Shown: positions 10,381-22,000 of the stretch, one piece after another
Position numbering within the stretch: the stretch's first letter is position 1
Layout of the letters: each line of letters begins with the position of its first letter
NCBI GenBank assembly: GCA_961205875.1
Contig: OY540810.1
Location: 16,182,001-16,246,000, forward strand
Direction of reading: 5' to 3'
DNA length: 64,000 nt
DNA from: Sialis fuliginosa
Taxonomy: Eukaryota > Arthropoda > Insecta > Megaloptera > Sialidae
The notes under the pieces: generated by a model
What the model was told of the DNA's origin: nothing
Databases searched by the model: none
The model's input: only the letters and a program-made list of their open reading frames with translations
Translations under genes and position numbers: made by a program

Positions 10381-13300
10381 ATGGCGAAAATAAAAAAAAG
10401 ACCACAGAAGAAAACTAGGAAAGAAATTAGGAAAGAGAAACGCAAAGAAAAAAAAATACGAAAAGCGGAATTTTATACAAAAAAGAAAATAATACCTGGT
10501 AGATTTGTTTTGAATCCAAATAGACTTGAAGAAAATGCGGATAGATCTGATGAAGTTAAAAATCCGAAACCAAAAAACTACGAAGATAAAAAAACGGATA
10601 AGGTTACGATAACTTATTTTATTTTGTATTACATACCTGTATGTTTCCTAATATAAAAAAAATATTTGTTTTATTTTAATAGAATAACAGTGTTGGCGTT
10701 TTTGATAAATTATCTCAAGAGCATAAAAAAGAAAAACAAATAAAAAAGAAATTAGAGAAAGAAATGCAAAAACAAAGAAAAATGAAACTTTTAGAAGCAA
10801 ATCAAATGGAAGAACGAGAAATCAAAAAACTGGAGAAAAATTTGAAATTAAATAAAAAGAAATCAAAAAAAATACCTAAATCTTTCACTGATGACGGCTT
10901 AGACTGTATCCTTTTAATATCAATAATACTTTACTATTAAAGAACTAATTTTAAAATAAATTCTTAAAGGGGGAGTACTACTTTGTGAGCACGAAATCAA
11001 GGGTCAAAATTTTTTGCTTAAATTCCATTGAATATCAATTTTAAGATGTTTATATATCATTTAAACCACTAAAAAAATTGTCAAAGATGAATTAATACAT
11101 TAGATGTAACCGATTAAACCAATATAAAATTATGTTTTTTACAAAGTACTACCCCCCTTAACAAAATTCAGATATATTAGAACTTTGTGAAACAGAAACA
11201 ATGAAAGAAGCTGTCGAGAGTGAACGGCAACTAATCGATGCAACAATAGACAATGAATTTGAAAATGATTTTACGGAAGTTTTAAATAAATCTAAACTTG
11301 TTAAAAAACAAACGAAATCTACTGATAATAACAGAGATGAAGAATCTAACAATAGCGATATGAATGAAAATAACTTCAGTGATATGGATGAAGATAATTC
11401 TTCTCAAAACAATGATTCAGGAGACGAAGAAGATTTGAGTGATGTGGACATGGATGAAGAAAATTCTATGGAAGATAATGATTTAGAAGAAGATAGTGAT
11501 GAAAAAAGTGATAATGAAGATGATAATATTATGAATGAAAATGAAGAAAATAATAAGAAAGAATTTTGGGAAGATATTTACGGTAGAACGAGAGATAAAG
11601 ATGGAAATATTGTAGAGGTAGGTCACTACAATAATTCTTAAACTGTGAAATGGAATCCTCAAAAGATCACATAAAGATTTTGAGGGGTTTTAGAAAATTA
11701 TAATTAAGGAGTCGTTGTAGTTCAAGAGTTAAATAATTTTATTTTCAGAAACCAAAAGATGTGTATATTCCACCGGCAGTTAGAGCCCGAATGGCGTCAA
11801 GTAATAACTGTGTTGAAGATGATCGTTTGAAGAGACAGATGAAAGGTAATAGTTGAGCAACACCACTCTAGAATTTTGAAAAAATCGTTTTTTTTTGCTT
11901 AAACAATGCTTTAACATCATAAAAACAATATGCACTTGGTTCTATAGTAAAAAAAATCACAGTGCAGGTGCTTAAGGTTACTCAAAAGGTCACCAGGGTA
12001 CACTATGTAAAACTTTACTGCCGTAAAACTTTAAATGCGTTTTTCTTTAAATCACTTTTTTCAATCTTAGCGAACACATTACATCAACACGGTTGCATGG
12101 ATCAGTTTGAAATTTTGACAGTAGCTTCACAATTAGATCCTTTATAGAAGTACATAGAGGTTTTTCGATTCGATGTAAACTTTTTACTTTATAAACAATT
12201 TACTGCTTTTTTCAAAAGTGCACCATTGCTACAAAATTTAATTAAATAAAAAATCCCTACGTACTTCTATAACCATTAGTATAATAATATAGATTTTTTT
12301 TTTTTTTGCTTCAGGTCTTATATTTTATGAGAAATTTGTCCACTATTGGATGTGTTTTTTTTAAAAAGATCTTTTTGAAGATTGGCTCTTTCGCCGCCGT
12401 TTTCTACAAAAATACTAATAATAATAAATTTTTTCTATACTTATAATAATGTATGCTGAATAAACCTTCCAAAAAAGAATTCCCATTCCTTTTATTATAC
12501 TCCCAAGAAAAATCGTCAAAGTTCGGGCTTTTTTTGGTCACTAGAGTGGTGTTACCTCTTAAGTCAACTCAATAAACAATTTAAAAAAAACAGTGATTTA
12601 CAGATAAATGTGAAAAAAAATTAAATCTACACAAAGTAAAAATGTAGCAGAATTTGTATTTTTTAATATTTAATTCAACTACTATCATAAAAGCTTATTT
12701 TAACATTTTGAAAATTTTGAGAAACCATATAGATCTTGGCTTCTGGGTGTAAGCCGCGTCGGTTTGGTCGTGTTATCGGCCAACGTTTCGTCACACATTG
12801 CAGTGGACATCTTCAGGGCACTTCTAAAAGTGCTTTTTTTAGAAGAGCCCTGAAGATGTCCACTGCAATGTGTGACGAAACGTTGGCCGATAACACGACC
12901 AAACCGATGCGGCTTACACCCAGAAGCCAAGATCTATGTCAAGACCACCGCGGAAGCCTCAAGATTTGAGAAACCATGATTATCAAAATGATTTTTTTAC
13001 AGGATTGTTAAATCGTTTAGCAGAAAGTAATTTGCATCATATAAGTAATGAAATAGAAGCTTTATATTCGAATCACAGCCGTTATTCTGTTAACAGTCAT
13101 TTGACGACGCTCATCCTTGAAGCTTTAATAAGTCCAATACTCGCACCTGTTAGGCAAGTCGCTGATTACGCACTATTATTGGCATCGTTACATGCTAATG
13201 TTGATACTGAGATTGGTACGTTAATAATTTTTGATTGTGTTAGAAATTATTCTAATTTTAAAAATTATTATTTTTCAGGTGCATATTTTCTTCAGTCGCT

Positions 13301-16217
13301 TATAAAACAATTTAACAAACTGTTTAAACAAAAGCAGTCAGTTGAAAATAAAGAATTAGAAAACGTTGTTAATATTCTTTCGGAACTTTACAATCTTAAA
13401 GTAAGTTAACTTATGTAGAATTGTAGAACCCAAAATAACTAACTTCAGAAAACAAATGTCAGATATAAGGAATTAAAAAACTACGGTTAGGTTAGTACAT
13501 TATAGATTTCTTAATTACCTAGGTAATTGGTGCGGTTCTAATACATGACATTTTAAAAGTATTATTAAATCTCGAAGGAAGCGGAGAGTTGACGGAACAA
13601 TACGTAGCGTGCGCGATAGCGATCCTACGTGCGACTGGTCCGTTATTACGTCGTGCAGATCCCGTTGCATTGAAAGATACGTTACTTAAGGTTCAAAATA
13701 TAATCGTTGAAGACAACTCGTCACAAACAGGGTAAGTTTTATATAATTTATTGCAAATTTGATTGAATAACATTGAATTTTCAGCACGAGGTTAAAGTTC
13801 TTATTGGATATTTTGGTATCGATTAAAAATAACAACTTTACAAAAATTCCTAACTTTGATCCGGATTTTTCCGAACGTTTACGTAAAGTTTTGCGTTCTG
13901 TAATACGAAAAGGGAATTCAGTGACACAATTAAATATTTCATTAAATGATTTATTACAAGGTACATGGTCAGTGAAATTTAAATGAAAATGTTCATTTTA
14001 AATGATATTTTTTATAGCGGAAACTCGCGGTCGATGGTGGGCTGTCGGTTCAGCATGGACAGGAACAATCGACACTGTCCCGAAAGAAGTTAAATCAACG
14101 GTATCACAGTTTAGTCAACAACTTTTACGACTGGCCCAAGATCAACGTATGAATACAGATTCACGCAAAAATATATTTTGTATTCTGATGTCTGCAGAGG
14201 TACGTTAAGTATAGAGCTGTACTAAAGTACTTAAGGTTTATTGGCCTAGCACCCCGTAAGTTGTGAACTATCTGTTTTTTTTTTAATAAGAAAAAAAAGA
14301 TTTGATTTTGAAAAATTTAGTTTTTAATTTATATGCAAAACACATGTACATTTAATAGAATTTTTTACATTGTTAATAATTAAAAGTAAAAAATTAAATA
14401 TAATTTGGTGACCACAGCATATCTCATACAAAAAATTGTGCAACAGTGAATGGAAATATATATAAAATATATATAAAATTCCCAGTACATAATTGCGCAC
14501 GTTGTCTGTAAGTCGTACTCTATTACTACCAACGTTGTCATGGCAGAGTGTTATCTTAGTAGTTTGTCATTACTTTGAATAAACCTGATTCTGAAACCAC
14601 ACGTGAATGTATATGTTTTATAATTTTTATAGTATTTAAAAGGGTTGAAGTTTCAAATAATCAGTGTTTAAAACGTCTTTGTATAGAATTTTTGTGTAGA
14701 ATTTCAATAAATTGAGCACTTCCGGCAAGTTCTCTCATTTATCGTGTATTAAAAACTCTATTTTTAATATCCAGTTACTCAAAAACCATACGTCCAATAT
14801 TAAAAAAAAAATAGTAAAATATATAATATATATATTTATATATATATAATATATATATTTTAGACTTTTATCTGTACATTGCTCTAACGATCGAATAACC
14901 TTAAGTATTTAAAAAGTATTTTTTCAGTTTCAAATTTATACAAATGTAGTACTTACAATTACATAAATTTAAGTACAATTACAGAAAGTATTTATTTCTA
15001 CTTAACACATTCAATGCAAACAAATTATTGAGAACATTCGTACGCGGTTGACAAATTTTAAATAAGAAAAATAACTAAAAAAAGTGTATAGTAATACTCT
15101 TTATAATATAGGTACAACAAAATAACCTAAAAATGAAAATATAAAATCAATTTATTAAAGAATATTAGGTATATATATCGTACTAATTCACTGAACACGG
15201 CTACTATGTTCACCACGTGGCTACAATATTTGTATGAACACGGGAGCCATGTTCACCGCACACTATGTTAACGTTGTACTGTTAAGTACATTTATTGTAT
15301 AAAGTACTTGTACTTATATACATATTTTTTTGTATTTGTGCACAGCTCTGCTAACTAGTATACAAGTACTTCACGTGTCTCAACATTTATCTTTATAACT
15401 TTATTATGGAATGGAATTTTCAAACTTTTTTTTAATACTTGTAAAAATATAGAGAATAATAGTCAATAATTAAAAAAAACGTTTTTTTGAATATTCTGGA
15501 AATATCTAACCCCTTAATAATATTTATCTGCTGTGGAACTGTAATAATTAATTATTACCCTTCTTAGGATTATCTTGACGCATTCGAAAAACTCTTACGT
15601 CTAGGATTACGTTCACCTCAAGACCGTGAGATAATGTACGTTCTTTTGCACTGCTGTCTAAGAGAAAAGCAGTTCAATCCATACTACACTCTAATCGCTC
15701 AGAAGTTCTGTGAATACGACAGGAAATATCAAGTAAGTCTAATTTGAATACGTTTACAAATCTAACAACTAAATTTTTCAACCCACAGATGGCCCTACAA
15801 TGCAGTATCCGAGACCGAATACGGACTTTCAATGAATCTCAAGACAAGGGTCGGCATGAGGTGGTCAACCTCGCTCAACTACTCTCGGATCTTCTTATAA
15901 ACGATACGATACACACAGGTTTTGTTCTACGTGCACTGAACGCTAATGAAATAACGGATATAACTCGTGCGTCTTTGAGAGTGTTACGTCTGAGCTTGTT
16001 GAACATTCTTATACACGCAGATTCCGATAGCGTTGAGCGGGTGTGGCATAAAACAAAAGTGCCGCAAGTACGGACGCATTTAAGATTGTTTATTAAACGA
16101 TTTATTTTGTGTGAAACGGTTAATGCTAAGTTAGACGAGGATAAGCGGAGTTTGTTGAAGAGAAGAGCTGCGGCTGCAGAAAAGATATTTTGCGGTGAAA
16201 ATGTTATACAGTTTTAA
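10381..16217 (+). CDS. NOM1: Nucleolar MIF4G domain-containing protein 1 (Sgd1 family)
   Basis: Eleven exons: 10381-10602, 10683-10905, 11172-11617, 11749-11845, 13003-13215, 13279-13400, 13523-13731, 13785-13960, 14018-14199, 15568-15732 and 15789-16217. They encode 827 residues (human about 860). The family acts in the nucleolus in 40S subunit biogenesis and binds the RNA helicase eIF4A3. Order: a very basic N-terminus (KKRPQKKTRKEIRKEKRKEK), a Lys/Glu-rich stretch, a strongly acidic Ser/Asp/Glu segment (about residues 235-285), then EFWEDIYGRTRDKDGNIVE and the conserved YIPPAVRAR. The MIF4G domain starts about residue 330 (LLNRLAESNLHHI), with LLRRADP and TRGRWWAVGSAW as clear signatures. 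A C-terminal MA3 domain (about 630-745) begins DYLDAFEKLLRLGL. Introns 2 and 4 carry transposable elements, one ending 25 bp before an acceptor; the frame is intact throughout. Confidence 0.95.
10964..11161. mobile_element. piggyBac-like MITE in NOM1 intron 2
   Basis: A TTAA is present at both ends (10964-10967 and 11158-11161). The TIR runs inward as AGGGGGAGTACTACTTTG on the left and the complement CAAAGTACTACCCCCC on the right, with small differences. Length is about 200 bp with no coding sequence. TTAA target duplications are the hallmark of piggyBac. The right end is about 10 bp from the exon 3 acceptor. Confidence 0.65.
11859..12553. mobile_element. Non-autonomous TIR transposon in NOM1 intron 4
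   Basis: A perfect 13-bp terminal inverted repeat is seen: AACACCACTCTAG at 11859-11871 and CTAGAGTGGTGTT at 12541-12553. The 695-bp interior is AT-rich with no transposase-like frame. The left end is only 13 bp from the exon 4 donor. Target-site duplication and superfamily are not clear. Confidence 0.65.
12716..12977. mobile_element. Penelope-like foldback insertion with 13-bp TSD
   Basis: The direct repeat TTTGAGAAACCAT occurs at 12716-12728 and 12965-12977 and flanks a 236-bp insertion. Inside, arms of about 90 bp are almost perfect inverted copies (left about 12732-12818, right about 12844-12935) around an AT-rich loop. Both arms carry the block CCTGAAGATGTCC...GACGAAACGTTGG. The right arm has an extra tail of roughly 28 nt. 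The layout, a truncated inverted piece plus a full arm with a tail and a long TSD, matches the element at 18778-19001 and suggests a retroelement of Penelope type. It ends 25 bp before the NOM1 exon 5 acceptor. Confidence 0.7.
14200..15567. other. NOM1 intron 9, no gene
   Basis: A 1.37-kb AT-rich intron. It holds a TA-rich microsatellite (about 14817-14862) and short repeats of the phrase around GTACTTAAGGTT. No reading frame or element ends were recognised. Confidence 0.5.
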
Positions 16218-16380
16218 ATATATTTGTAATAATTGATGTATATAATATTTTAAAATAAAATGTATCATTGATATTTCCACAAAACAATTAATCATGTAAT
16301 CCGATACCTGTTTTATGGGGGTGGTTCCTGTAATCTTCTAAATTGTGATTTATTCTTTGTACGAATGTGTGTTAGGCAAG

Positions 16381-16515
16381 ATGGTTATTGAAAAAAAAAG
16401 TGAGGAAAGTAAATGTAAAAAAATGGGTAACAAATCTGTTAAAAGACAGAATGTAAGTGAAATGTTATATGGAAGAAGTGTAGATTATGGGAAATCTAGA
16501 TCATCGAGATATAAG
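16381..16515 (+). CDS. Possible first exon of an unrecognised gene
   Basis: An open frame starting MVIEKKSEESKCKKMGNKSV and ending RSSRYK runs straight into a consensus donor (AAG followed by GTAAGAAAG). The composition is Lys/Ser-rich, with a plausible YGRSVDYGKSRSSRY motif, and looks like a nuclear or fast-evolving protein. No continuation exon was found in the following repeats. It starts 163 bp after the NOM1 stop and 129 bp after the last NOM1 AATAAA-like signal (16252). It could be chance or a gene fragment. Confidence 0.25.
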
Positions 16516-18225
16516 GTAAGAAAGTAATAAATATAAATTCAATTTAAAAAACTATTAGAAATTACTGAGCCGATTAAACGAATTTAATTATTGATATTAT
16601 AAAGTTTGTATAATTTTAAATGTTTTAAATTAAACCGGTCCTGTATTTCTGTATAATTTCAAGCATAAACGTCAAATTGGGGTACATAACAAATCAAGGT
16701 ATATGTAAAGTATAAGGTAGTCTCGTAACTCACAGAATAATAAATATGTCGTAACTCTGCGCGAGAGGGAAAATACGTCATTTGGTTTACCCAAATCATA
16801 ACAGATGTAGAGAAGGGGAAAACGTCATCAGATGTACTCAATCACAACAAATGTAGCCTCACTCAGCGCGATACGTCATCTGATTTGCCAGAACTGATTG
16901 GTCAAAAGTTATGAGGTAAACTTGATAACAAATCAAATATCTGCCCCCTGTCCCCCAGATAATTTAAATCGGCGACTCTCAAACATAGTTTCGCGAATTT
17001 TAAATTTTGCGGCACTTCATATAATAATAATATATGTAGATTATTTTATCTTTTTTTATTTTTAAATTAAACATCGGAAGATTGAGTAGCCCGTCCACCC
17101 CACGGGAAAACAACGTATTAGGCACGATTTCCTATAAATATACCAAAATGGAACTAGGAAGTTTATATTAGGGGAACGATAAAAATTACCATTGAAGTTT
17201 ACGACACTGTAAATTGCAATGAAAATAAATAGACTTCAATCAACACACGATTTTGAAATATTAATAAGTAACTAGACGCAGTGACGTAACTAAGATTTTA
17301 TAGGGGGAGGGGAGAGATTTTTATGGACATACAACATATAATTTACATATATATTATATGGTACAGACATCTGGCCCCTTGCCTGTTTCAACACTGCGGA
17401 GGGGACAGGACCACCTGACCCCCTACTGGTTACGTCATTGATTGGACGCTTGGTTAGAAATAAGTGACAATTTCCATTCAAATATTAAAAATCAACAAAA
17501 AATACATACATTTCGTCATATCTGATGGAACTGACTGAAGATGAGTTACTAAAAAAAGTTGATACATATAAATTTTGTCGTTCAAGCAGTCAGGTAAAAG
17601 AGAGACAATACGGACAATACTAATAACGTAGGTACCTTCAAGGTCATCCGGTATATGTACACCATGTGATTGCTACTGTTGTGACAAAAACTTGACTTTA
17701 AAATTTTAAAATTAATAGTTAGTTCTGTTTGTTATTCATGTGCCTACGTCAAGTGTGATTGGCATTGACAATCGATGGGCGACATACATCAATAAAACAA
17801 TGGAAATTGACGAAGGGGGGAAAGTATAAGTATATGTTGTGTGTACAACAAATAATAATGTACATACATACTATATACATATGCATATTATTGTATACCT
17901 ATATATGAATGTATATTATATATCAACACTTATTTTGTGAACAATAATCGGCGTCTCTTTAAAATCGTCTAATGAATATTAAAAAATTATGAGATGTAGG
18001 TAGGTACAGTTTGCATATTTTTCGAGACTAGTGATTTAATTACAAAGGAATTTACGGAATATTTTATTGTTGGCAACAATAAGTATCAACAATTCAACAT
18101 TATTTTTGCAATTGATTCTTGAAATGGTAAATTTCAAATGGCAACAAACAACAATGTGTAGCAACTAGCATGTCACGTGTAGTGTGGACGGTTGCCATTA
18201 GTTGCTTCATTGTCTTTGTCAATAT
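16516..18225. other. Repeat-rich intergenic region
   Basis: No supported gene. A G/C-tract repeat occupies about 17280-17460: a phrase like CAGTGACGTAACTAAG with GGGGGAGGGGAG on one side, and CCCCCTACTGGTTACGTCA on the other, in inverted orientation. The small frames here fall in that repeat. Confidence 0.5.
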
Positions 18226-18777
18226 TGATTTTGCTTCTCGCAATATCGAAGTTACGAAAAGCTTTGTGATCGTTTTAAAATGAGACAAAAAAATTGTTCT
18301 CCCATTTCAAAATTGTAAGGAGGAATTTTTGTAATGAAACCAGTTTCGTGAAACTTGGTTTGTGAAACGTGTTTCATATTTCCAGCACACAAATAAAACT
18401 TTTTTAATAAACTAATGCTGTATTGGTGGCTCCGAAAAAAAAGAAACGTATGTTCTGGGTTCATTTATTTCGATAAAGATTATTGTTTTGCACGTCATAT
18501 ATAAGTCCATGTAAACAGAACCCTGTGTCTGTCCCCTGAATCCTTGTGACACGCATAACGTATGAACCACTGAACCGCTATTAATGAAATTTGGTTGGAT
18601 GGTTGGGTTTGGCTTGAGAACGGCCCCATTTCAAAATCGTATGTAAGGGTTAGGGGTGCCATCCCAAAATATTTATTTTTTCTCATGAACGACACATTTT
18701 ATAGAATCTTTTTTGTAGAGCATTCAATTTTTTATAATATAGGTCTACAACGTTTGTTTGCTTTAAAAAATCGTCAT

Positions 18778-19001
18778 TTGTTTTTATTATTTAAATTAAA
18801 ATATACACCTTAACCACAATAAACCAATGTCACTCGACACGTGTTTCGACTTCACAAGAAGTCCTCATCAGGAGCCTAACAGTTCCAGTCTGGAACTGTT
18901 AGGCTCCTGTGACATTGGTTTATTGTGGTCAAGGTGTATATTTTAGTTTAAGTGACTAGAAACCACAGTTTCTCCGTTTTTCCAGTAGTTGTTTTTATTA
19001 T
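18778..19001 (-). mobile_element. Penelope-like insertion with 13-bp TSD and hammerhead
   Basis: The 13-bp direct repeat TTGTTTTTATTAT at 18778-18790 and 18989-19001 flanks a 198-bp insertion in a family A copy. The insert is an inverted repeat: the left arm begins near AATATACACCTTAACCACAA and the right arm is its complement. A long central hairpin (18871-18908, GGAGCCTAACAGTTCCAG and complement) lies between. Only the left arm holds the hammerhead core; the right arm lacks about 35 nt at the corresponding place. A 40-nt tail follows the right arm. Hammerheads in pseudo-LTRs are an established trait of Penelope-like elements. Confidence 0.75.
18824..18925 (-). ncRNA. Hammerhead ribozyme (Penelope type)
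   Basis: Read on the minus strand: CTGATGAG (18871-18864), stem II GACTT-loop-AAGTC (18863-18848), then GAAAC (18847-18843), a very short stem III from the palindrome ACACGTGT, and the GTC cleavage triplet before GAGTGACATTGG. All invariant core positions (CUGANGA, GAAA, UH) are present. The 3' strand of stem I can pair with CTC next to the core and with CCAATGTCA upstream across the central hairpin. The minimal stem III is typical of Penelope-like hammerheads, which may work as dimers. Activity is untested. Confidence 0.75.
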
Positions 19002-19085
19002 ATTATCGGTTTTTATTTAAATTCAATAATTAACTACCTTGGTGAATTTAGCACTGTGGATTTACTTGGCAGATGTTTTGTTTTA

Positions 19086-22000
19086 AACTGCCGACTACGA
19101 AGAATTTTATCTGAAAATTGTGACTCCCACTTTTTTTTTGTCGTTACGCCTCCATTTTAATGAGAACGATTTATATATTATATTAAAGATTATAGCATTG
19201 TATTTGATTTGGTAGATATAGATTATAAAACCGTAATTTGTTAGTTTATTATATTTTATAATATTAATTTAATTACGTTGATATATGATATAAATTTATT
19301 TTGTGGGGAGAGGAAGCTCCATAGCCTCCCATTAAATCCGTTAGTCTGAATTTGAGAGTCTATTAACAACATGCGTACAGGGACGCCGACTACATGGGGC
19401 TTGAGGGGCTCAAGCCCCCCCCCCCCAATAAATGTATGTGTAGTTGTGCCTGTGTAGTTGATTATAATAAAAGTATATGAAAAGCATGCACGGCACCGTC
19501 AACTAGAACCTACAATACAGTTGATTCAGTACTGTCGTGTCAAACTTTAACTGTTAAAGTTTAACAGTTAATTGACAAAAATATTTTAAGCAAAAAACTC
19601 TATATTAACATATGTCCGAAATTTTTTCATAAAGGAGCTACATAGCACTCCGAAGATTTTTCGAAAATGAGTTTTTATTTAATATCTAGAGAACCTATTG
19701 TGATGCAGTTATGAAATTTGATAATCGGTTTAGTATTAATAAGTTTAATCGATTTTCAGTATCAACCAATAATAATTTAGACCGGGACTGTATGGGCCAG
19801 TGCCGTAGCGAACATAATTGGCGCCCCTGAAAAACATAAAGTAATATAATATATAGAATATCGTCGTCTTGGGGGCCATTTGGTGCCCCTTTGCGAGTAG
19901 CGCCCGGGGCATGATAGCCCCCCTTGCCCCCCCCCCTCGCTATGCCACTGGTATGGGCTAGTCGGCCTGTCGATAAAATACTAAACCATGTATCAAAGTT
20001 TATAACTGTATCACAATGCATTCTCAAGATATTAAATAAAAACTAATTTGGGACAAAATATTTAGAAGACTGTAGCACACGGGAAATTTCCGGACACACG
20101 TTCATATAAAGTTTTTGCTTAAATTTTGTTTCTCAATTTATTGTTAAAGTTTGGCACGCCAGTCCTGAATCATCTTGAATGCATTCGGCCAGTCATGATT
20201 TTTTATTTATTTTTAGATTCATTTATATTATATTAAAAACAATTTTTATAATAAGAATTTATTGTAATTTTATCTCACAGATACATTTTTATAAATTATT
20301 TGAGAAATGAACGCGACGGTAAAGAGTTATTTTACAATTAAAACAACTTGGCTGTTTGTTAGGTTAATAAATAAAATTATTAATTACTGAAACGAAAACA
20401 AAATCCGTGAAAAAAATTGTTTATGAAAAAAAGCATCTTACGTCAAATTTATTGGGGGGGTACACGATATTATTATTTTGTCTTATATAAGGGAGAAGAG
20501 AGTCAAAAAAAATTGGACCCCCCAATATTTTTAACAAGTCGGCACCCCTGCATGCGTATATTTAAAAAAAATAAGAGTATTCACTAATAGCGCAGATAAA
20601 CTGTTAATGATGTATAAATAAAAGAAAATAGTATCTATGGAAATTATTAATAACCGTCTGAAGAGTCATAAATAGAGTCTCAAAAATACAATTGTGAAAA
20701 GTATTATTATTATACATCTATTTATAAATGCATAGGTATATTTTTATATACAGTCATGCACTTTATTACTTTTGATATAAATTAATTTCTACGTCATGCA
20801 TGCAGCATGATGCAATTTATTATTTTAGGACAGTTACGTTTTTGCGGTCAAGGGCCCTAAAACCAGATCATTTCTAATTGTAAGTTAATTTTACTTCTAC
20901 ATCGAGATAATTTTTTATCATTTTCACCCTTCATGGCCCTTGTAAGTGTAGGGAGGGGGGTAACAGGATTCTAACATGGATACCGGCGCGACAAGTTGAT
21001 ACGCCTCTGCATAAAAATATTTAATATTTCAAAAATCGGATGAATTTTTTTGTACTATCATAAAAAAATTCCTAACGGTCACATGACCTACGCAGATATA
21101 TGCACTTGTTTTGTAAAGGGAATGCACAAACACAGCCCCTTTCTGTCAACCTTGAGCAGAGCTGGTGATTTCCTTTTCCTGGGACCCGTACGTACACCGA
21201 TCGTGACGTCACCAGCCGTACAACCCCTGCACCCTGCACGCTCTTGAGAAGCTCCGAAATATTGGTATAAAAACTGGACGTATTTTGAAAATAAATCAGA
21301 ACTCGCTCAGGAGGTCTCGATCGACTTATTGCGAGTCACTGTGATATCCACAAAACTTTCCTGGTGGGTTTTCGACACCAGGCTACGCCGCTCACGGAAG
21401 TCACCACCAGGTCAGCTCTTGCCGTCTCCTACGACGCTGACTACCGCAATAGGTTGTGGGGGCAATGCTGTTTATTCAAAATTATCTAATCATAGTATAT
21501 CCTTAGGACTCGATATAAACAAGGGTAAGTGCGGATCCAGAGGGGGGTGGGGTGAAGGACATAACTCCCCACCCCAAACCTCTAAAATGAAATAAATTAA
21601 ATAGAAAAATATTAGAACTAAATAGGTATACTAAAGCAAGTTTTTTTGTCCATTTCACAGACCATGACATCCCCTACCAACTTTAAATCTAGATCCGCTC
21701 CTGAACAAGGGTGGAATCAAAGGGGGTTTATACGAGTAACACTGTGTACTATTGCTTTTCCACAGAAAATAATTTTTTATTAACCAAAAATTTTTGAAAA
21801 AATCCACCCCTCCCATAGATAAATTTAGTCATTACCCCCAAGGGATCTAGCCTGAATTGCTGCATCCGCCCTTAGTCCAGAAGTAGCATGCACGATGCAC
21901 CTGTCACTAGATACTGTAAACTGACATTTAAAATGCTAGTGTATGTTCAATAATAATATAAACTGTGAGTCAAAATACTTAGGTAGGGCCGGTAGGGCTG

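Larger units (their letters stand above)
18226..19085 (+). mobile_element. Dispersed repeat family A, copy 1 (interrupted)
   Basis: This is a member of a family that recurs at 35890-36470, 38225-38900 and 40905-41620, all in the same orientation. Shared blocks include GCTTTGTGATCGTTTT, GTGACACGCATAAC/GTCACACGCATAAC with ATGAACCACTGAACCG, CTTGGTTGGATGGTTGGG, GGCTTGAGAACGG, TAGAGCATTCAATTT and the tail TTTACTTGGCAGATGTTTT. Copy 4 has inverted ends GCTTCCTCG and CGAGGAAGC. No coding potential. This copy is split by a hammerhead-bearing insertion at 18778-19001, so the family is older than that insertion. Confidence 0.75.

Noticed and set aside
12732-12935. Hammerhead ribozymes in both arms of the NOM1 intron 4 insertion
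   Set aside because: CTGAAGA fits CUGANGA and CGAAACG follows, but stem II needs an extra base and stem III plus the cleavage triplet could not be identified; similarity only.
21050-21595. Two adjoining plus-strand frames taken as gag-like
   Set aside because: Neither has a zinc knuckle or capsid-like motif; the GC-rich stretch fits an LTR or leader better, and even that is uncertain.
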